Origin: Gemmatimonadota bacterium | Lineage (GTDB): Bacteria; Gemmatimonadota; Gemmatimonadetes; Longimicrobiales; Gaopeijiaceae | NCBI GenBank assembly: GCA_013002885.1 | Contig: JABDLS010000155.1 | Location: 1-33,829 of the forward strand | Length of the DNA stretch: 33,829 nucleotides | Direction of reading: 5' to 3' | Shown here: positions 20,795 to 29,700 of the stretch, piece after piece | How the letters are laid out: each line of letters starts with the position of its first letter | How positions within the stretch are numbered: position 1 is the stretch's first letter | Made by a program: the position numbers and the translations under genes | Notes under the pieces: generated by a model | What the model was told of the DNA's origin: nothing | The model's input: only the letters and a program-made list of their open reading frames with translations | Database searches by the model: none

Positions 20795-23740
20795 GTGAAC
20801 GACAGGCCGAGAGATGGCGACGCGATAGCATTTGGGCCGGAGTCGGAGTTCGATGAGGCGCTCGACGCTGTCCTGGCCACTGACCCCGGGGACCGTGTCC
20901 CGTTCATCGAGCGTGCGTTCGGTGACCGCCCCGAGCTCGGGGAGCGTCTGATCTCGCTGCTCTCCCGCGCCGATGCCGCCTCGGGACTCTTGGAGCAGGC
21001 GGGTCGTGCGGCGCAGGCACTTCTGACTGAGGACGATTCGGCGTCCCCCGCCGAGGAGTCGAAGGCGACGGGAGCATCCCCCTCGACCGAAACCTCGGCC
21101 AGGGAGGGCCCTCCCGAAACGCTGCCGGAGCGGGTCGGCAACTACCGCATTTTGGAGTGGCTAGGCAGCGGAGGGATGGGCACGGTCTACCTGGCTGAGC
21201 TGATCGACGGCGAGCTCGACCGTAGGATCGCGCTGAAGGTCGTGACCGGCGCCGCTCATAGCCCTCGGGTGCGGCGTCGTTTTCTGGAGGAACGGAAGAT
21301 CCTGGGCCGCCTCGAGCATCCCGGGATCGCCCGGCTCTATGACGTCGGCGTGGACGATGCCGGCACCCCGTACTTCGCCATGGAGAAGGTGGATGGCGAC
21401 CCGATCGACATGTGGGCGGACCGCCGCCGCCTCTCCGTGGACGACCGGGTCCGTCTCGTGCTCCAGGTGGCCGACGCTCTCGCCTGCGCTCACCGAAACC
21501 TGGTGGTCCATCGAGACGTGAAGCCCGGCAACCTCTTGGTAACCGACGACGGACAGGTGAAGCTGCTCGACTTCGGAGTAGCCAAGCTGCTGGAGGAGCC
21601 CGAGGACGAAGGGAGACCGCCCCTGACCCGTCCAGGTCTCCCGGTCCTCACCCCCGAGTATGCGAGCCCGGAGCAGATCCGGGGGGAGGCCGTTACCACC
21701 GCCTCGGACGTCTACGCCACGGGTGTGCTCCTTTTCGAGCTCCTCGTCGGCACCCGCCCCTACAGTTTTACAAGTCGCTCGCCCGCGGAGATCGAGCGGA
21801 TCGTGGCGGATCAGCGCCGCCGCCGACCGTCCGAGGCGGCCCATGGGGTGTCGCCGGAGACCGCAGCGGCTCGCAGGACCACCCCGGCTGCTCTCGCACG
21901 CGCCCTCTCCGGCGATCTCGATGCCATCGTCCTCAAGGCCCTCCAGACCGATCCCGGGCAACGCTATGGGTCGATTCAGGAACTCGCGACGGATTTACGG
22001 AGGGTTCAGGCCCACGTGCCGGTCGCGGCGAGGGCCCCGACGTGGGGATATAGGGCACGCCGATTCGTTCGCCGCCAAAGGCTCCCCCTCGCTGGCGGTG
22101 TGGCGACGCTCTTCGCCCTCCTCCTGGGGCTCGGTGCAACGTGGTGGCAGGGTCGAATCGCTGCTCGGGAGGCGGAGCGGGCAGAGCGAGTGGTCGAGCT
22201 CCTGGCCGGGCTCTTCGAAGGTGCGGATCCAGATATCGCCGGGGGACAGGAACTGAGCGCCCGTGAGCTTCTGAGCCGCGGAGAACGGACCCTCCTCGCG
22301 GGACTCGAGGGAGAGCCCGAGATCGCCACGAGGCTGCGGGAGCTCCTGGGGCGTATCTACACGGATCTTGGCGAGTACGATCGCGCGCGACCGCTCCTCG
22401 ACTCCGCCCTCGCCGGAGCCGATCGGCATGGAGACGTCGATGAGCGGGCGTCGATCCGCGCCACCCTCGGGGAGCTTTACCTGGCGGAGGGACGGTACGC
22501 GGAGGGGGAGGTGACTGCCCGGGAGGAGTTGGAGCTCCGACAGGGTGCGAGCCCCGGCGGGTCCACAGACCTGGCCACCGCCCTCACCAACCTCGCGGCA
22601 TTCGTGAACAACCAGGGACGCTATGAAGAGGCTGAATCGCTCCTACGGGAGGGGCTCGCCATGGATCGGCGACTTGGGGCCACAGAAAACGTCGCGGCGG
22701 ACCTGAACAACCTGGGCGTGCTGCTGCGGAACCAGGGGCGCTATGACGAGGCGATCGAGGCGCTGTCGGAATCGACGGAGCTCAGACGCTCCATCAACTC
22801 CGGCGACCACACGGACGTCGCAACATCCATGGCGAATCTGGGCTTCGCTCTGGATTCCAAAGGAAACTACGAGCGGGCCGACTCGTTCTACGATGCCAGC
22901 CTGGAGATGCGGCGACGCCTCCTGGGAGAGGAGCACCCTCTCGTGGCCATGGTGCTCAACAACAAGGCGGGCCTTCGGCAGCGGCAAGGACGCCTCACCG
23001 AGTCCCGGGAGTTGCACGAACGAGCCCTGGCGATCCGTCGATCCGTCTTCGGGGACGAGCACCTCAGCGTGGCAGCGAGTCTCAACAACATCGCGGTGGT
23101 GTCCTATCGGGAGGGTGATTTGCCTGCCGCGGAGGCGAACATGAGAGAGGCGCTCCGCATCTTCAGGGCGAACCAGGCCGAGGACCATCCGAACGTCCTC
23201 ACCGGGGTGTCGAATCTCGGCGCGGTTCTGATGGCGATGCGGAACTTCGGGGAGGCCGAGCAACTGATCCGCGAAACCCTGGAGACCCGTGCCGAGGTTC
23301 TGGGGTCGGACCATCACCAGACCGGTGGGTCGTGGAACGTGCTGGCAGATCTGCTCCGCCAGCAGGGGCGTCTGGAGGAGGCCGACGAGGCGAGTCAGAG
23401 GGCGGTCCGGATCTTCCGCTCGGCACTCGATCCGGCACACCCCGACTTGGCGAGCGGGCTCTTCACGCGAGGCATGGTCCTGGTCGAGCTCGACCGTGGC
23501 TCCGAATGGGTCGATCAGGCTCGGGAGGGGTGCGACTCCACCCGGACCCGGTACGAGGACGACCACCCGTCGACGGCGAGGTGCCGGGCGGTCCTGGGCC
23601 TTGCGCTGCTCCACGCCGACCAATCGGGAGAGGCGCGCACGGAACTGGCGGCCGCGGTCCCGGTCCTGGAGGAGCATCGCCCTGACGACCCGTGGACCCT
23701 CCGGGCACGGGAGGCGCTGGATCGCTTGTCCGGTTCCTGA
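20795..23740 (+). CDS. Ser/Thr protein kinase with TPR repeats
   Basis: This 981-residue membrane-anchored Hanks-type kinase has glycine loop GSGGMGTVY (124-132), Lys148 in IALKVV, HRDVKPGNLL (239-248), and DFGVAK (259-264). TPEYASPEQIRG lies in the activation region, so the kinase looks active. A single membrane helix (430-451) separates the cytoplasmic kinase from a large, presumably extracytoplasmic, C-terminal TPR domain (about 500-960). That domain has many repeats of type LNNLGVLLRNQGRYDEAIEAL. About 110 residues at the N-terminus are acidic and helical, resembling a zinc-free anti-sigma-like segment. GTG 20795 lies 11 bases after the sigma gene stop. Target proteins are unknown. Confidence 0.93.
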   Translation: MNDRPRDGDAIAFGPESEFDEALDAVLATDPGDRVPFIERAFGDRPELGERLISLLSRADAASGLLEQAGRAAQALLTEDDSASPAEESKATGASPSTETSAREGPPETLPERVGNYRILEWLGSGGMGTVYLAELIDGELDRRIALKVVTGAAHSPRVRRRFLEERKILGRLEHPGIARLYDVGVDDAGTPYFAMEKVDGDPIDMWADRRRLSVDDRVRLVLQVADALACAHRNLVVHRDVKPGNLLVTDDGQVKLLDFGVAKLLEEPEDEGRPPLTRPGLPVLTPEYASPEQIRGEAVTTASDVYATGVLLFELLVGTRPYSFTSRSPAEIERIVADQRRRRPSEAAHGVSPETAAARRTTPAALARALSGDLDAIVLKALQTDPGQRYGSIQELATDLRRVQAHVPVAARAPTWGYRARRFVRRQRLPLAGGVATLFALLLGLGATWWQGRIAAREAERAERVVELLAGLFEGADPDIAGGQELSARELLSRGERTLLAGLEGEPEIATRLRELLGRIYTDLGEYDRARPLLDSALAGADRHGDVDERASIRATLGELYLAEGRYAEGEVTAREELELRQGASPGGSTDLATALTNLAAFVNNQGRYEEAESLLREGLAMDRRLGATENVAADLNNLGVLLRNQGRYDEAIEALSESTELRRSINSGDHTDVATSMANLGFALDSKGNYERADSFYDASLEMRRRLLGEEHPLVAMVLNNKAGLRQRQGRLTESRELHERALAIRRSVFGDEHLSVAASLNNIAVVSYREGDLPAAEANMREALRIFRANQAEDHPNVLTGVSNLGAVLMAMRNFGEAEQLIRETLETRAEVLGSDHHQTGGSWNVLADLLRQQGRLEEADEASQRAVRIFRSALDPAHPDLASGLFTRGMVLVELDRGSEWVDQAREGCDSTRTRYEDDHPSTARCRAVLGLALLHADQSGEARTELAAAVPVLEEHRPDDPWTLRAREALDRLSGS

Positions 23741-23812
23741 CGGAGATTGCGTGTGTACCGGTGAGGGCCCACCGGAATGGCGCGGCCCCGTGCACTCCCA
23801 CCGGAGATTCTC

Positions 23813-24445
23813 ATGCGTGCCTCTCGAATGTTGCGTTGGCTGCTCCCGCCTGCGCTCGCGGCGACAGTCGCCGTCCTACCCGTCTCGGCCCAGTCCATGG
23901 TCGGCTGGGGCGCCACCGCCGGACTGACCCGAGCGACCCTCGTGGGTGGCTTTCCGGATCTCATCCAGGACGTGGGGGGCTCGGTGAATCCCCGCTACGG
24001 TATCTCCGTCGGCGGGTACGTCCTCTTCGCGATGGGCGATCAACTCTGGTTTCGCCCGGAGCTGGCCATCACGCAGAAGGGCTACCGCGTTCCGGGTGAG
24101 AACGGCGTTCGCCGTCGTGAGTTGGATATGACGAACGCTGAGCTTGGCGCGTACGCTCGTCGGACCTTCCCCCTCAGTTCTCTGCAGGGTTGGGTGGGGG
24201 CGGGCCCGGTCCTCTCCTTGAACCTCTCCGCGAACGGAGTAGTCGGTGAGAACGAGATCGACGTTTCGGACGAAATCGTCGGCAGCGACTTCGGGATCGG
24301 GCTGGAGGCGGGGGTCAACCATGATCGCATGGGCTTTGGGCTTCGTTACGTCCTGGGGCTGAGAGACATCACCGAATCCTCGGATCCCGACGAGTCCGCC
24401 AAGAACCGAGGGCTCCTTCTGGTCGTGTCCTACGCGATCCGATAG
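23813..24445 (+). CDS. Outer-membrane beta-barrel protein (PorT-like)
   Basis: This is a 210-residue protein with a cleavable signal (MLRWLLPPALAATVAVLPVSAQS) and a beta-barrel pattern of alternating hydrophobic strands: VGWGATAGLTRATLV, GISVGGYVLFAM, LWFRPELAITQKGYR, ELGAYARRTFPL, VGAGPVLSLNLSAN, FGIGLEAGVNHDRMGFGLRYVLGLRD, and RGLLLVVSYAIR. The last strand ends in a basic residue rather than the usual Phe. PorT-type barrels are common in this phylum; function is unknown. ATG 23813 is chosen for GGAG seven bases upstream and for the signal peptide; the frame is open further upstream. It follows the kinase by 72 bases. Confidence 0.85.
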   Translation: MRASRMLRWLLPPALAATVAVLPVSAQSMVGWGATAGLTRATLVGGFPDLIQDVGGSVNPRYGISVGGYVLFAMGDQLWFRPELAITQKGYRVPGENGVRRRELDMTNAELGAYARRTFPLSSLQGWVGAGPVLSLNLSANGVVGENEIDVSDEIVGSDFGIGLEAGVNHDRMGFGLRYVLGLRDITESSDPDESAKNRGLLLVVSYAIR

Positions 24446-24617
24446 GGAAGGGAAGGGAGGTTGCTGTGGGCCGTGTGATCGCTGCCCCCTCCGGTCCGCA
24501 TAAGCTGCTCGACTTCCGACGCGACGGGCCTTACGTTGCGAGCCTGCGACGACGATCGGGCTTGTTCCAGAGGCTCGGTCGCGTTTGTCGGAACCCAAGC
24601 GCTACCAAGGAGAAGCT

Positions 24618-25583
24618 ATGAGGTTGCTCACCCTCGCGTTCGTGTTCGTGCCCTTTCTTTGCGCCGGCCCGACGACCGCTCAGGAGTCGGACCTTCAACT
24701 CCCGGAATACACCGCCGAGCAGCGTTGGCAACGACTTGCGTTCAACGCGGCAACGATGCAGGCGGCGCTCTTGGAGTTGGGGAGGCAGCACGGCATGACG
24801 GCGGAAGAGGTTGGGACGTGGGCGGGGGAATTCTACTCCGAGGGCTGGCTCGGTGGGCAGGAAGCCGCCACGTACGCCGTCGCTGTCAACCGAAACCACA
24901 TGATGTGGCCTGGAGCAACTAGTGAGATGCTGGCCTCGACACCCACCACGGCTCAGATCCGCTTCAACCGGCCATGGGAGGCAGTGATCGGTCCGGACGG
25001 GCAGATCGCGGGATCGACTGCCGACGAATTCCAGGCTATGTGGCGTGCCACGAACCTCGCCATATCCGATTGGGTCGGGATCGACGTGGATTGGGATGAG
25101 GGAGAGGGTTACGACGTCCTGAACCTGCGGACAGAGTACGGCCCGATCCGCGCCTCGAATGACATCCGGTGGGCCCGGGGAGCGTTCCTGTCGTGGAACA
25201 GCTTCTTCAGTCTGCTCGAGTTGAAGATGCAGGCTGGCATGACCGCTCGCGAGGTGGGTCGCGAGGCAGGGGAACTGTATGGCCCCGGTTGGACGGCGAC
25301 GACTCCTTGGGGGCTGTTTCGCGGCATGACGTGGAACGCGATGGGTGACCCCAACACCGACTGTGAGGTGCTGAGTGCCTCACCCAGTGAGGTCCGGGCG
25401 CGATGCGCAATCGGCTACACGGCACAGCGCATCGGTCAGGCCGCCCCCTACTTCGACGTGACACTCGACGACGTGCTCGAGAACGGCCGGGCGTTTGCCG
25501 AGAGCGTCGCGGAGCAGCTCGGTATGCGGTGGGAGGAGAGTTGGGACGAAGATTACCGGCTCGTCACGGTGACAGTCCGGTAG
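24618..25583 (+). CDS. Secreted protein with internal duplication, unknown function
   Basis: This 321-residue protein starts with a cleavable signal (MRLLTLAFVFVPFLCAGPTTAQES). Two halves look related. The first contains FNAATMQAALLELGRQHGMTAEEVGTWAGEFYSEGW and a beta segment TTAQIRFNRPWEAVIG. The second contains WNSFFSLLELKMQAGMTAREVGREAGELYGPGW followed by SPSEVRARCAIGYTAQRIG. Each pairs a helical GMTAxEVGxxAGExY motif with a later beta region. I do not recognise the family; it is a periplasmic protein. The ATG at 24618 has an AAGGAG site. The 172 bases upstream hold no gene. Confidence 0.78.
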   Translation: MRLLTLAFVFVPFLCAGPTTAQESDLQLPEYTAEQRWQRLAFNAATMQAALLELGRQHGMTAEEVGTWAGEFYSEGWLGGQEAATYAVAVNRNHMMWPGATSEMLASTPTTAQIRFNRPWEAVIGPDGQIAGSTADEFQAMWRATNLAISDWVGIDVDWDEGEGYDVLNLRTEYGPIRASNDIRWARGAFLSWNSFFSLLELKMQAGMTAREVGREAGELYGPGWTATTPWGLFRGMTWNAMGDPNTDCEVLSASPSEVRARCAIGYTAQRIGQAAPYFDVTLDDVLENGRAFAESVAEQLGMRWEESWDEDYRLVTVTVR

Positions 25584-25596
25584 CGAGGAGACCGGA

Positions 25597-26409
25597 GTGG
25601 GAGGCATCCGGCCACTGGTAGACCACTACGGGGCCACCTACGGGGAGTTCTCGTCGCAGCTGTATGCGGACGTTCGACGCGAGGCGTTCGGTGAAGATAT
25701 TGGGCAGACAGGTTGGCTCACATCGGACGAACAGGATCTTCTGATCTCTTGGCTAGAGCTGGAGGCTGGATCCAGGCTGCTCGATGTGGCATGCGGCTCG
25801 GGTGGCCCGACGCTCAGGGTCGCGTTCAAGACCGGATGCTCTGTGACGGGCGTGGACCTGCACCATGAAGGGGTCTCGGCGGCCCGCGATCAGGCGAAAG
25901 CTCAGGGGCTGGAGGATCGGGCGTCATTCATGCAGGGGGACGCCAGCCAGCGGATGCAATTTGAGGACGCGAGTTTCGATGCGCTCATCTGCGTCGATGC
26001 GATCAATCACCTCCCCGATCGTGAGCGAGTACTGAGGGAGTGGCATCGTCTCCTCAAGCCTGGTGGTCGACTCGTTTTCACCGATCCGATCACTGTGACT
26101 GGACCAATCAACGACGAGGAAATGAGGATCCGAAGCTCCATCGGCTTCTTCCTATTCGTCCCCCGAGGAGTCAACGAGGCCCTCCTGGAAAAGGCCGGTT
26201 TTCGTGTAAGGGAGGTGGCCGACCGCACGGACAATATGTCTCGAATGGCTCGGCGCTGGTGGGAAGCTCGAGAGAGCCGGGCGGATGACCTGCGAGGCGT
26301 GGAAGGCACCGAGACGTTCGAGGGCCAGCAGATCTTTTTTGAGGTTGCCGCTCGATTGGCCGAAGAGCGACGGTTGTCTCGCTTCGCCTTCGCGTCGGAG
26401 GTGGCCTGA
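25597..26409 (+). CDS. Class I SAM-dependent methyltransferase
   Basis: This 270-residue protein has the Rossmann methyltransferase core: motif I LLDVACGSGGPTLRVA (61-76), acidic end of beta-2 VTGVDLHH with Asp87, motif near MQGDASQRMQFEDASFDALICVDAINHLPDRERVLREWHRLLKPGGRLVFTDPI, and a cap toward the C-terminus. The pattern resembles small-molecule (ubiquinone/sterol/sarcosine type) methyltransferases; the substrate is unknown. The GTG start at 25597 has AGGAG six bases upstream and is 13 bases after the previous stop, so it may be co-transcribed with the secreted protein. Confidence 0.9.
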   Translation: MGGIRPLVDHYGATYGEFSSQLYADVRREAFGEDIGQTGWLTSDEQDLLISWLELEAGSRLLDVACGSGGPTLRVAFKTGCSVTGVDLHHEGVSAARDQAKAQGLEDRASFMQGDASQRMQFEDASFDALICVDAINHLPDRERVLREWHRLLKPGGRLVFTDPITVTGPINDEEMRIRSSIGFFLFVPRGVNEALLEKAGFRVREVADRTDNMSRMARRWWEARESRADDLRGVEGTETFEGQQIFFEVAARLAEERRLSRFAFASEVA

Positions 26410-26430
26410 CGGGCTAAGAACGCGCGTCCC

Positions 26431-26697
26431 TCAGCGGAACATCGTCGGATCTACTTCCATGGCCACCTCCGAGATCTTCGTGACCGGAAGGCCAGCAAGG
26501 CGCGCATGCTCGTAGACCGCCTCCGGATTGGGGGCATCATATTCGCAGTAGATCTTGCCCTCCGCCTCCGAGATGTAGCTGCGGATCCAGGTCACGCCCT
26601 CCATGCCATCGACGACCTCGGTCGACTTCTGCCCTACACCGGGCAGTGCCTCCATGTCGATGGTACCCATTTCTCGCTCGATGATGTATCGGGGCAT
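26431..26697 (-). CDS. DUF4242 family (SCO4226-like nickel-binding) protein
   Basis: This 88-residue ferredoxin-like-fold protein matches DUF4242, whose member SCO4226 of Streptomyces binds nickel. The pattern is MPRYIIEREMG, VTWIRSYISEAEGKIYCEYDAPNPEAVYEHARLAGLP, and ISEVAMEVDPTMFR. The conserved Tyr, Cys and His in the KIYCEYDAPNPEAVYEHA segment are kept. Metal binding in this protein is inference. AAAGGA precedes the ATG by eight bases. It lies 30 bases after the giant kinase gene on the same strand and may be the last gene of that operon. Confidence 0.88.
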   Translation of the reverse strand: MPRYIIEREMGTIDMEALPGVGQKSTEVVDGMEGVTWIRSYISEAEGKIYCEYDAPNPEAVYEHARLAGLPVTKISEVAMEVDPTMFR

Positions 26698-26727
26698 TTT
26701 GGTTTCCTTTGGCAGTTGGCGTTCAAT

Positions 26728-29700
26728 CTATGAAGGAGTAACCGGTCCGGAGGCTGAGCCGCCAGGTGCGCAGAGCGATTGGAGTCGTGTGTCGTCGATC
26801 TCCATCGCGATGGAGAGTGCTTGCGAGGAGAACGTCTCCGCTCGGTCGGGAGCATCTGCCTCGATCGAAAGCTCCGCAAGCCGGTGGAGAGCCCATCCCT
26901 CGCCGGCGCGATCGCCCGAGGCTCGCCGAGACTCGAGGCATTGCTGGTACCAGTCATACGCCCTGGTGAAATCGGCACGCGCACGGGCAAGGGCTCCGAG
27001 GGCAGACAAGCTGTCGGCTTCGCGGACGCTCGCCCCGTCCGCTCGATTCGCCGTCAGCGCTTCCGAGAGTACCGCCTCCGCCTTCTCGTACTCGCCAACC
27101 GTGGTCAGGAGTGCCCCCCATGCGTTCAGGAGTACGCCGAGCCCCGACGTGATCCCCGCCGCTCTCATTCGGGCCGCCGCCGCCTCGAAGTGAGCGGCTG
27201 CCTCGTCCATATCGCTCGCCCGCCAGGCGAGCAGGGCGAGGCTGTTGCGAACCCTCGCTTCGGCCTCGGGGTCATCCAGCTCGATCGCGAGGTCCAGCGC
27301 GGTCTCGTAGAGAGCATGCACCGCCGGAGGGTCGTCCTTGATCAGACGCGCCTCATGCTCAGCCGCCTCGAGGGCACCCGCCGGGTCGCCGAGCTCCTCT
27401 CGAAGTGCTCTGACGTCACGCCAGATCGAGCCCGCGTCCTCCCGGTCGTCTGCCTCGCTGGCGCGAGCCAGACGGGTCATGGCCTCGGCGAGTGTGTCGT
27501 CCCTGGCAAGCGTGCGCAGCAGGGAGGTCGCCTCCGCGAACGAGGATACCGCGTCTCCAGGCCGCCCGATCATCATGAGCGCTTCACCCCGAAGACTCAT
27601 GGCGTGGGCGATGTTGTCGGGTCGACTCGCTCGAACAGCCAACTCGATCGCCTCGTCGTACGTGGCCAACGATTCCTCGGTCTGACCCAGCTCCAAATAG
27701 AGGGCAGCCGTCGCAAGTAGGTGAAAGCTGTGCCGCATGTGCAGATGCGCCTCGGTTGCGATCGCGCTGCCTCGTGCGAACGCCGCGATCGCTTCTTTTG
27801 GCTTCCCCATGGCTCTCAGGAGATGGCCGACGTAGTTGGCCGCGTAGACTTGGTCCACCGCGTTCCCGGACTCCGCCGATAGGACTCCGACTTCTTCACC
27901 GATCGCCTCGGCCTCGTCCCAGCGCCCCAATTCGCGCAGCACTCGTCCGAGATTCACGAGGTCCCGCACGAGAATGGTCGAGTCGGCGTGCACTCGGTCG
28001 TGTTCGACGACTTCCGTGAGCGGAGCGAGGGCATCCTGATACAGTCCGAGACGCCAGAGCCGATGGCCGGCACCCCGTCGAGCCATGAGGCGCTGCTCTT
28101 CGGCGCCGCAGGCAGTGGCCACTTCGACTGCCTGCTCGAACGCCCTCTCGGCGACGTCGTATCGACCGGTCAGGGTCGAAAGCTCACCTTGGCGCACCAT
28201 GGCAGTAGCGCGCTCGGCCGAGGGTTCTTCTGGGAGAATCGTGAGCAGTTCATTGATCAAGGCCTGCTGGCGTTCCCGCCGACCGAGTGTCTCGAGATAT
28301 CGCTCCTGCTGAAGCAGAAGGTCGACCAGCAACGCCCGGCGGTCTTCCTCCGTCCCCGCTTGCCGTTCGATCCACTCGTGCGCCCGATCCAGGGTGGCCA
28401 CCGCCTCCGAGAGTCGCCATAGCCCTGCCGCCCGCTCGGCGGCGGAGAGGCCGTACTGCACCGCCCGATCCCAGTCCTCTGCACCGGCGAAATGGTGCGC
28501 TAGCCGATCCGAGAAGTCATCGAGACGACCTCCGTGCATGGCCTCGAGCGCCTCGCCCACCAGAAGGTGGCGTTCCTTTCGCTGGCGTTCGAGAAGGCTG
28601 TCGTACGTGACGTCCAAGGTCAGCGCATGCTTGAAACGGTACGTCGGTTCCGGGATGAGGCTCGTGCGCTGAATGAGGCCCGACGCGCGGAGTCGGTCGA
28701 GCACACCCGGCAGGCGCGACTCTGAAGGGACCACGCTGCCGAGCAGCCCGAGGCCGAACTGGCGACCGACCACCGATGCACTCCGAAGCACCTCTCGCTC
28801 CTCGGGGTCGAGCCGATCCAGTCGGGTTTTGAGAACCGCTTGAACCGTATCGGGGATCGTGAGTCTGTCGGTGGCCTCGGACAGCTCAGCCGTGCCGTCC
28901 TCGATGACGACTGCTCCCGTGTCGGCCAGGGTGTGACAGAGCTCTTCGATGAAGAACGGGTTCCCACCGGTCTTCTCCACGACGCGCTCCGACAGCTCGG
29001 CCGACAGGCGAGCGCCTCCGAACGCTGCGCGCATGATCTCGATGGCAGATTGGACTTCCAGCGGCTGCAGGTCGAGGTGAACCTGTCCTCGAGGGATCGG
29101 GGATTGAGCCTCCGTCGGGGGCCGCCCAGTCACGACGACCAGCAACGGATAGGTGGATATCATCTCGGACAGCTGGCTCAGCACATCCACCGAACCTCCG
29201 TCCGACCAGTGCCAGTCCTCGAGAAGCAGCACCAGTGGCTGCTCCCGCGAACCCAGCGTGAAGAGCGAGACGAGGGCGTCGGCCACGGCCGCACTCAGGT
29301 CCTCACCCGTCAGATAGTTGGGGAGTGGGTACTCATCGCTCTCGATGGCGAGAAGGTGGAGGAGGACCGGGACGTACACCTCCAGGTCCTCGGTCAGGGC
29401 CCGGGTTCGGGCCACGACCTGATCGTGCTCGTCGTCCGGGTGCGACCGCGCCATGCCGAGCATCGCACGCACGCACTCGATGAATGGAAGGAAGGGCGTA
29501 AGGCCGCCGTGCGCCTGACAGCGGCCCTGGACATAGCGAATGCTGTCGTCGGCGAGCGTGGTGCGGAACTCGTGTAGAAGGCGGCTCTTGCCGACCCCCG
29601 CATCGCCGACCACCGATACGAGTCGCCCGCCACTCGAGTTCGTGGTGGCGAGCGCACGCGTCAGCGCGGACAGCTCGTCGGTCCGTCCAACGAATCGCGT

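Noticed and set aside
22643..23677. 344-codon ORF on the minus strand
   Set aside because: It lies opposite the TPR region of the kinase; its regularity only mirrors the TPR repeats.
26779..27720. 313-codon ORF on the plus strand
   Set aside because: It lies opposite the TPR region of the giant kinase gene and shows no recognisable domain.
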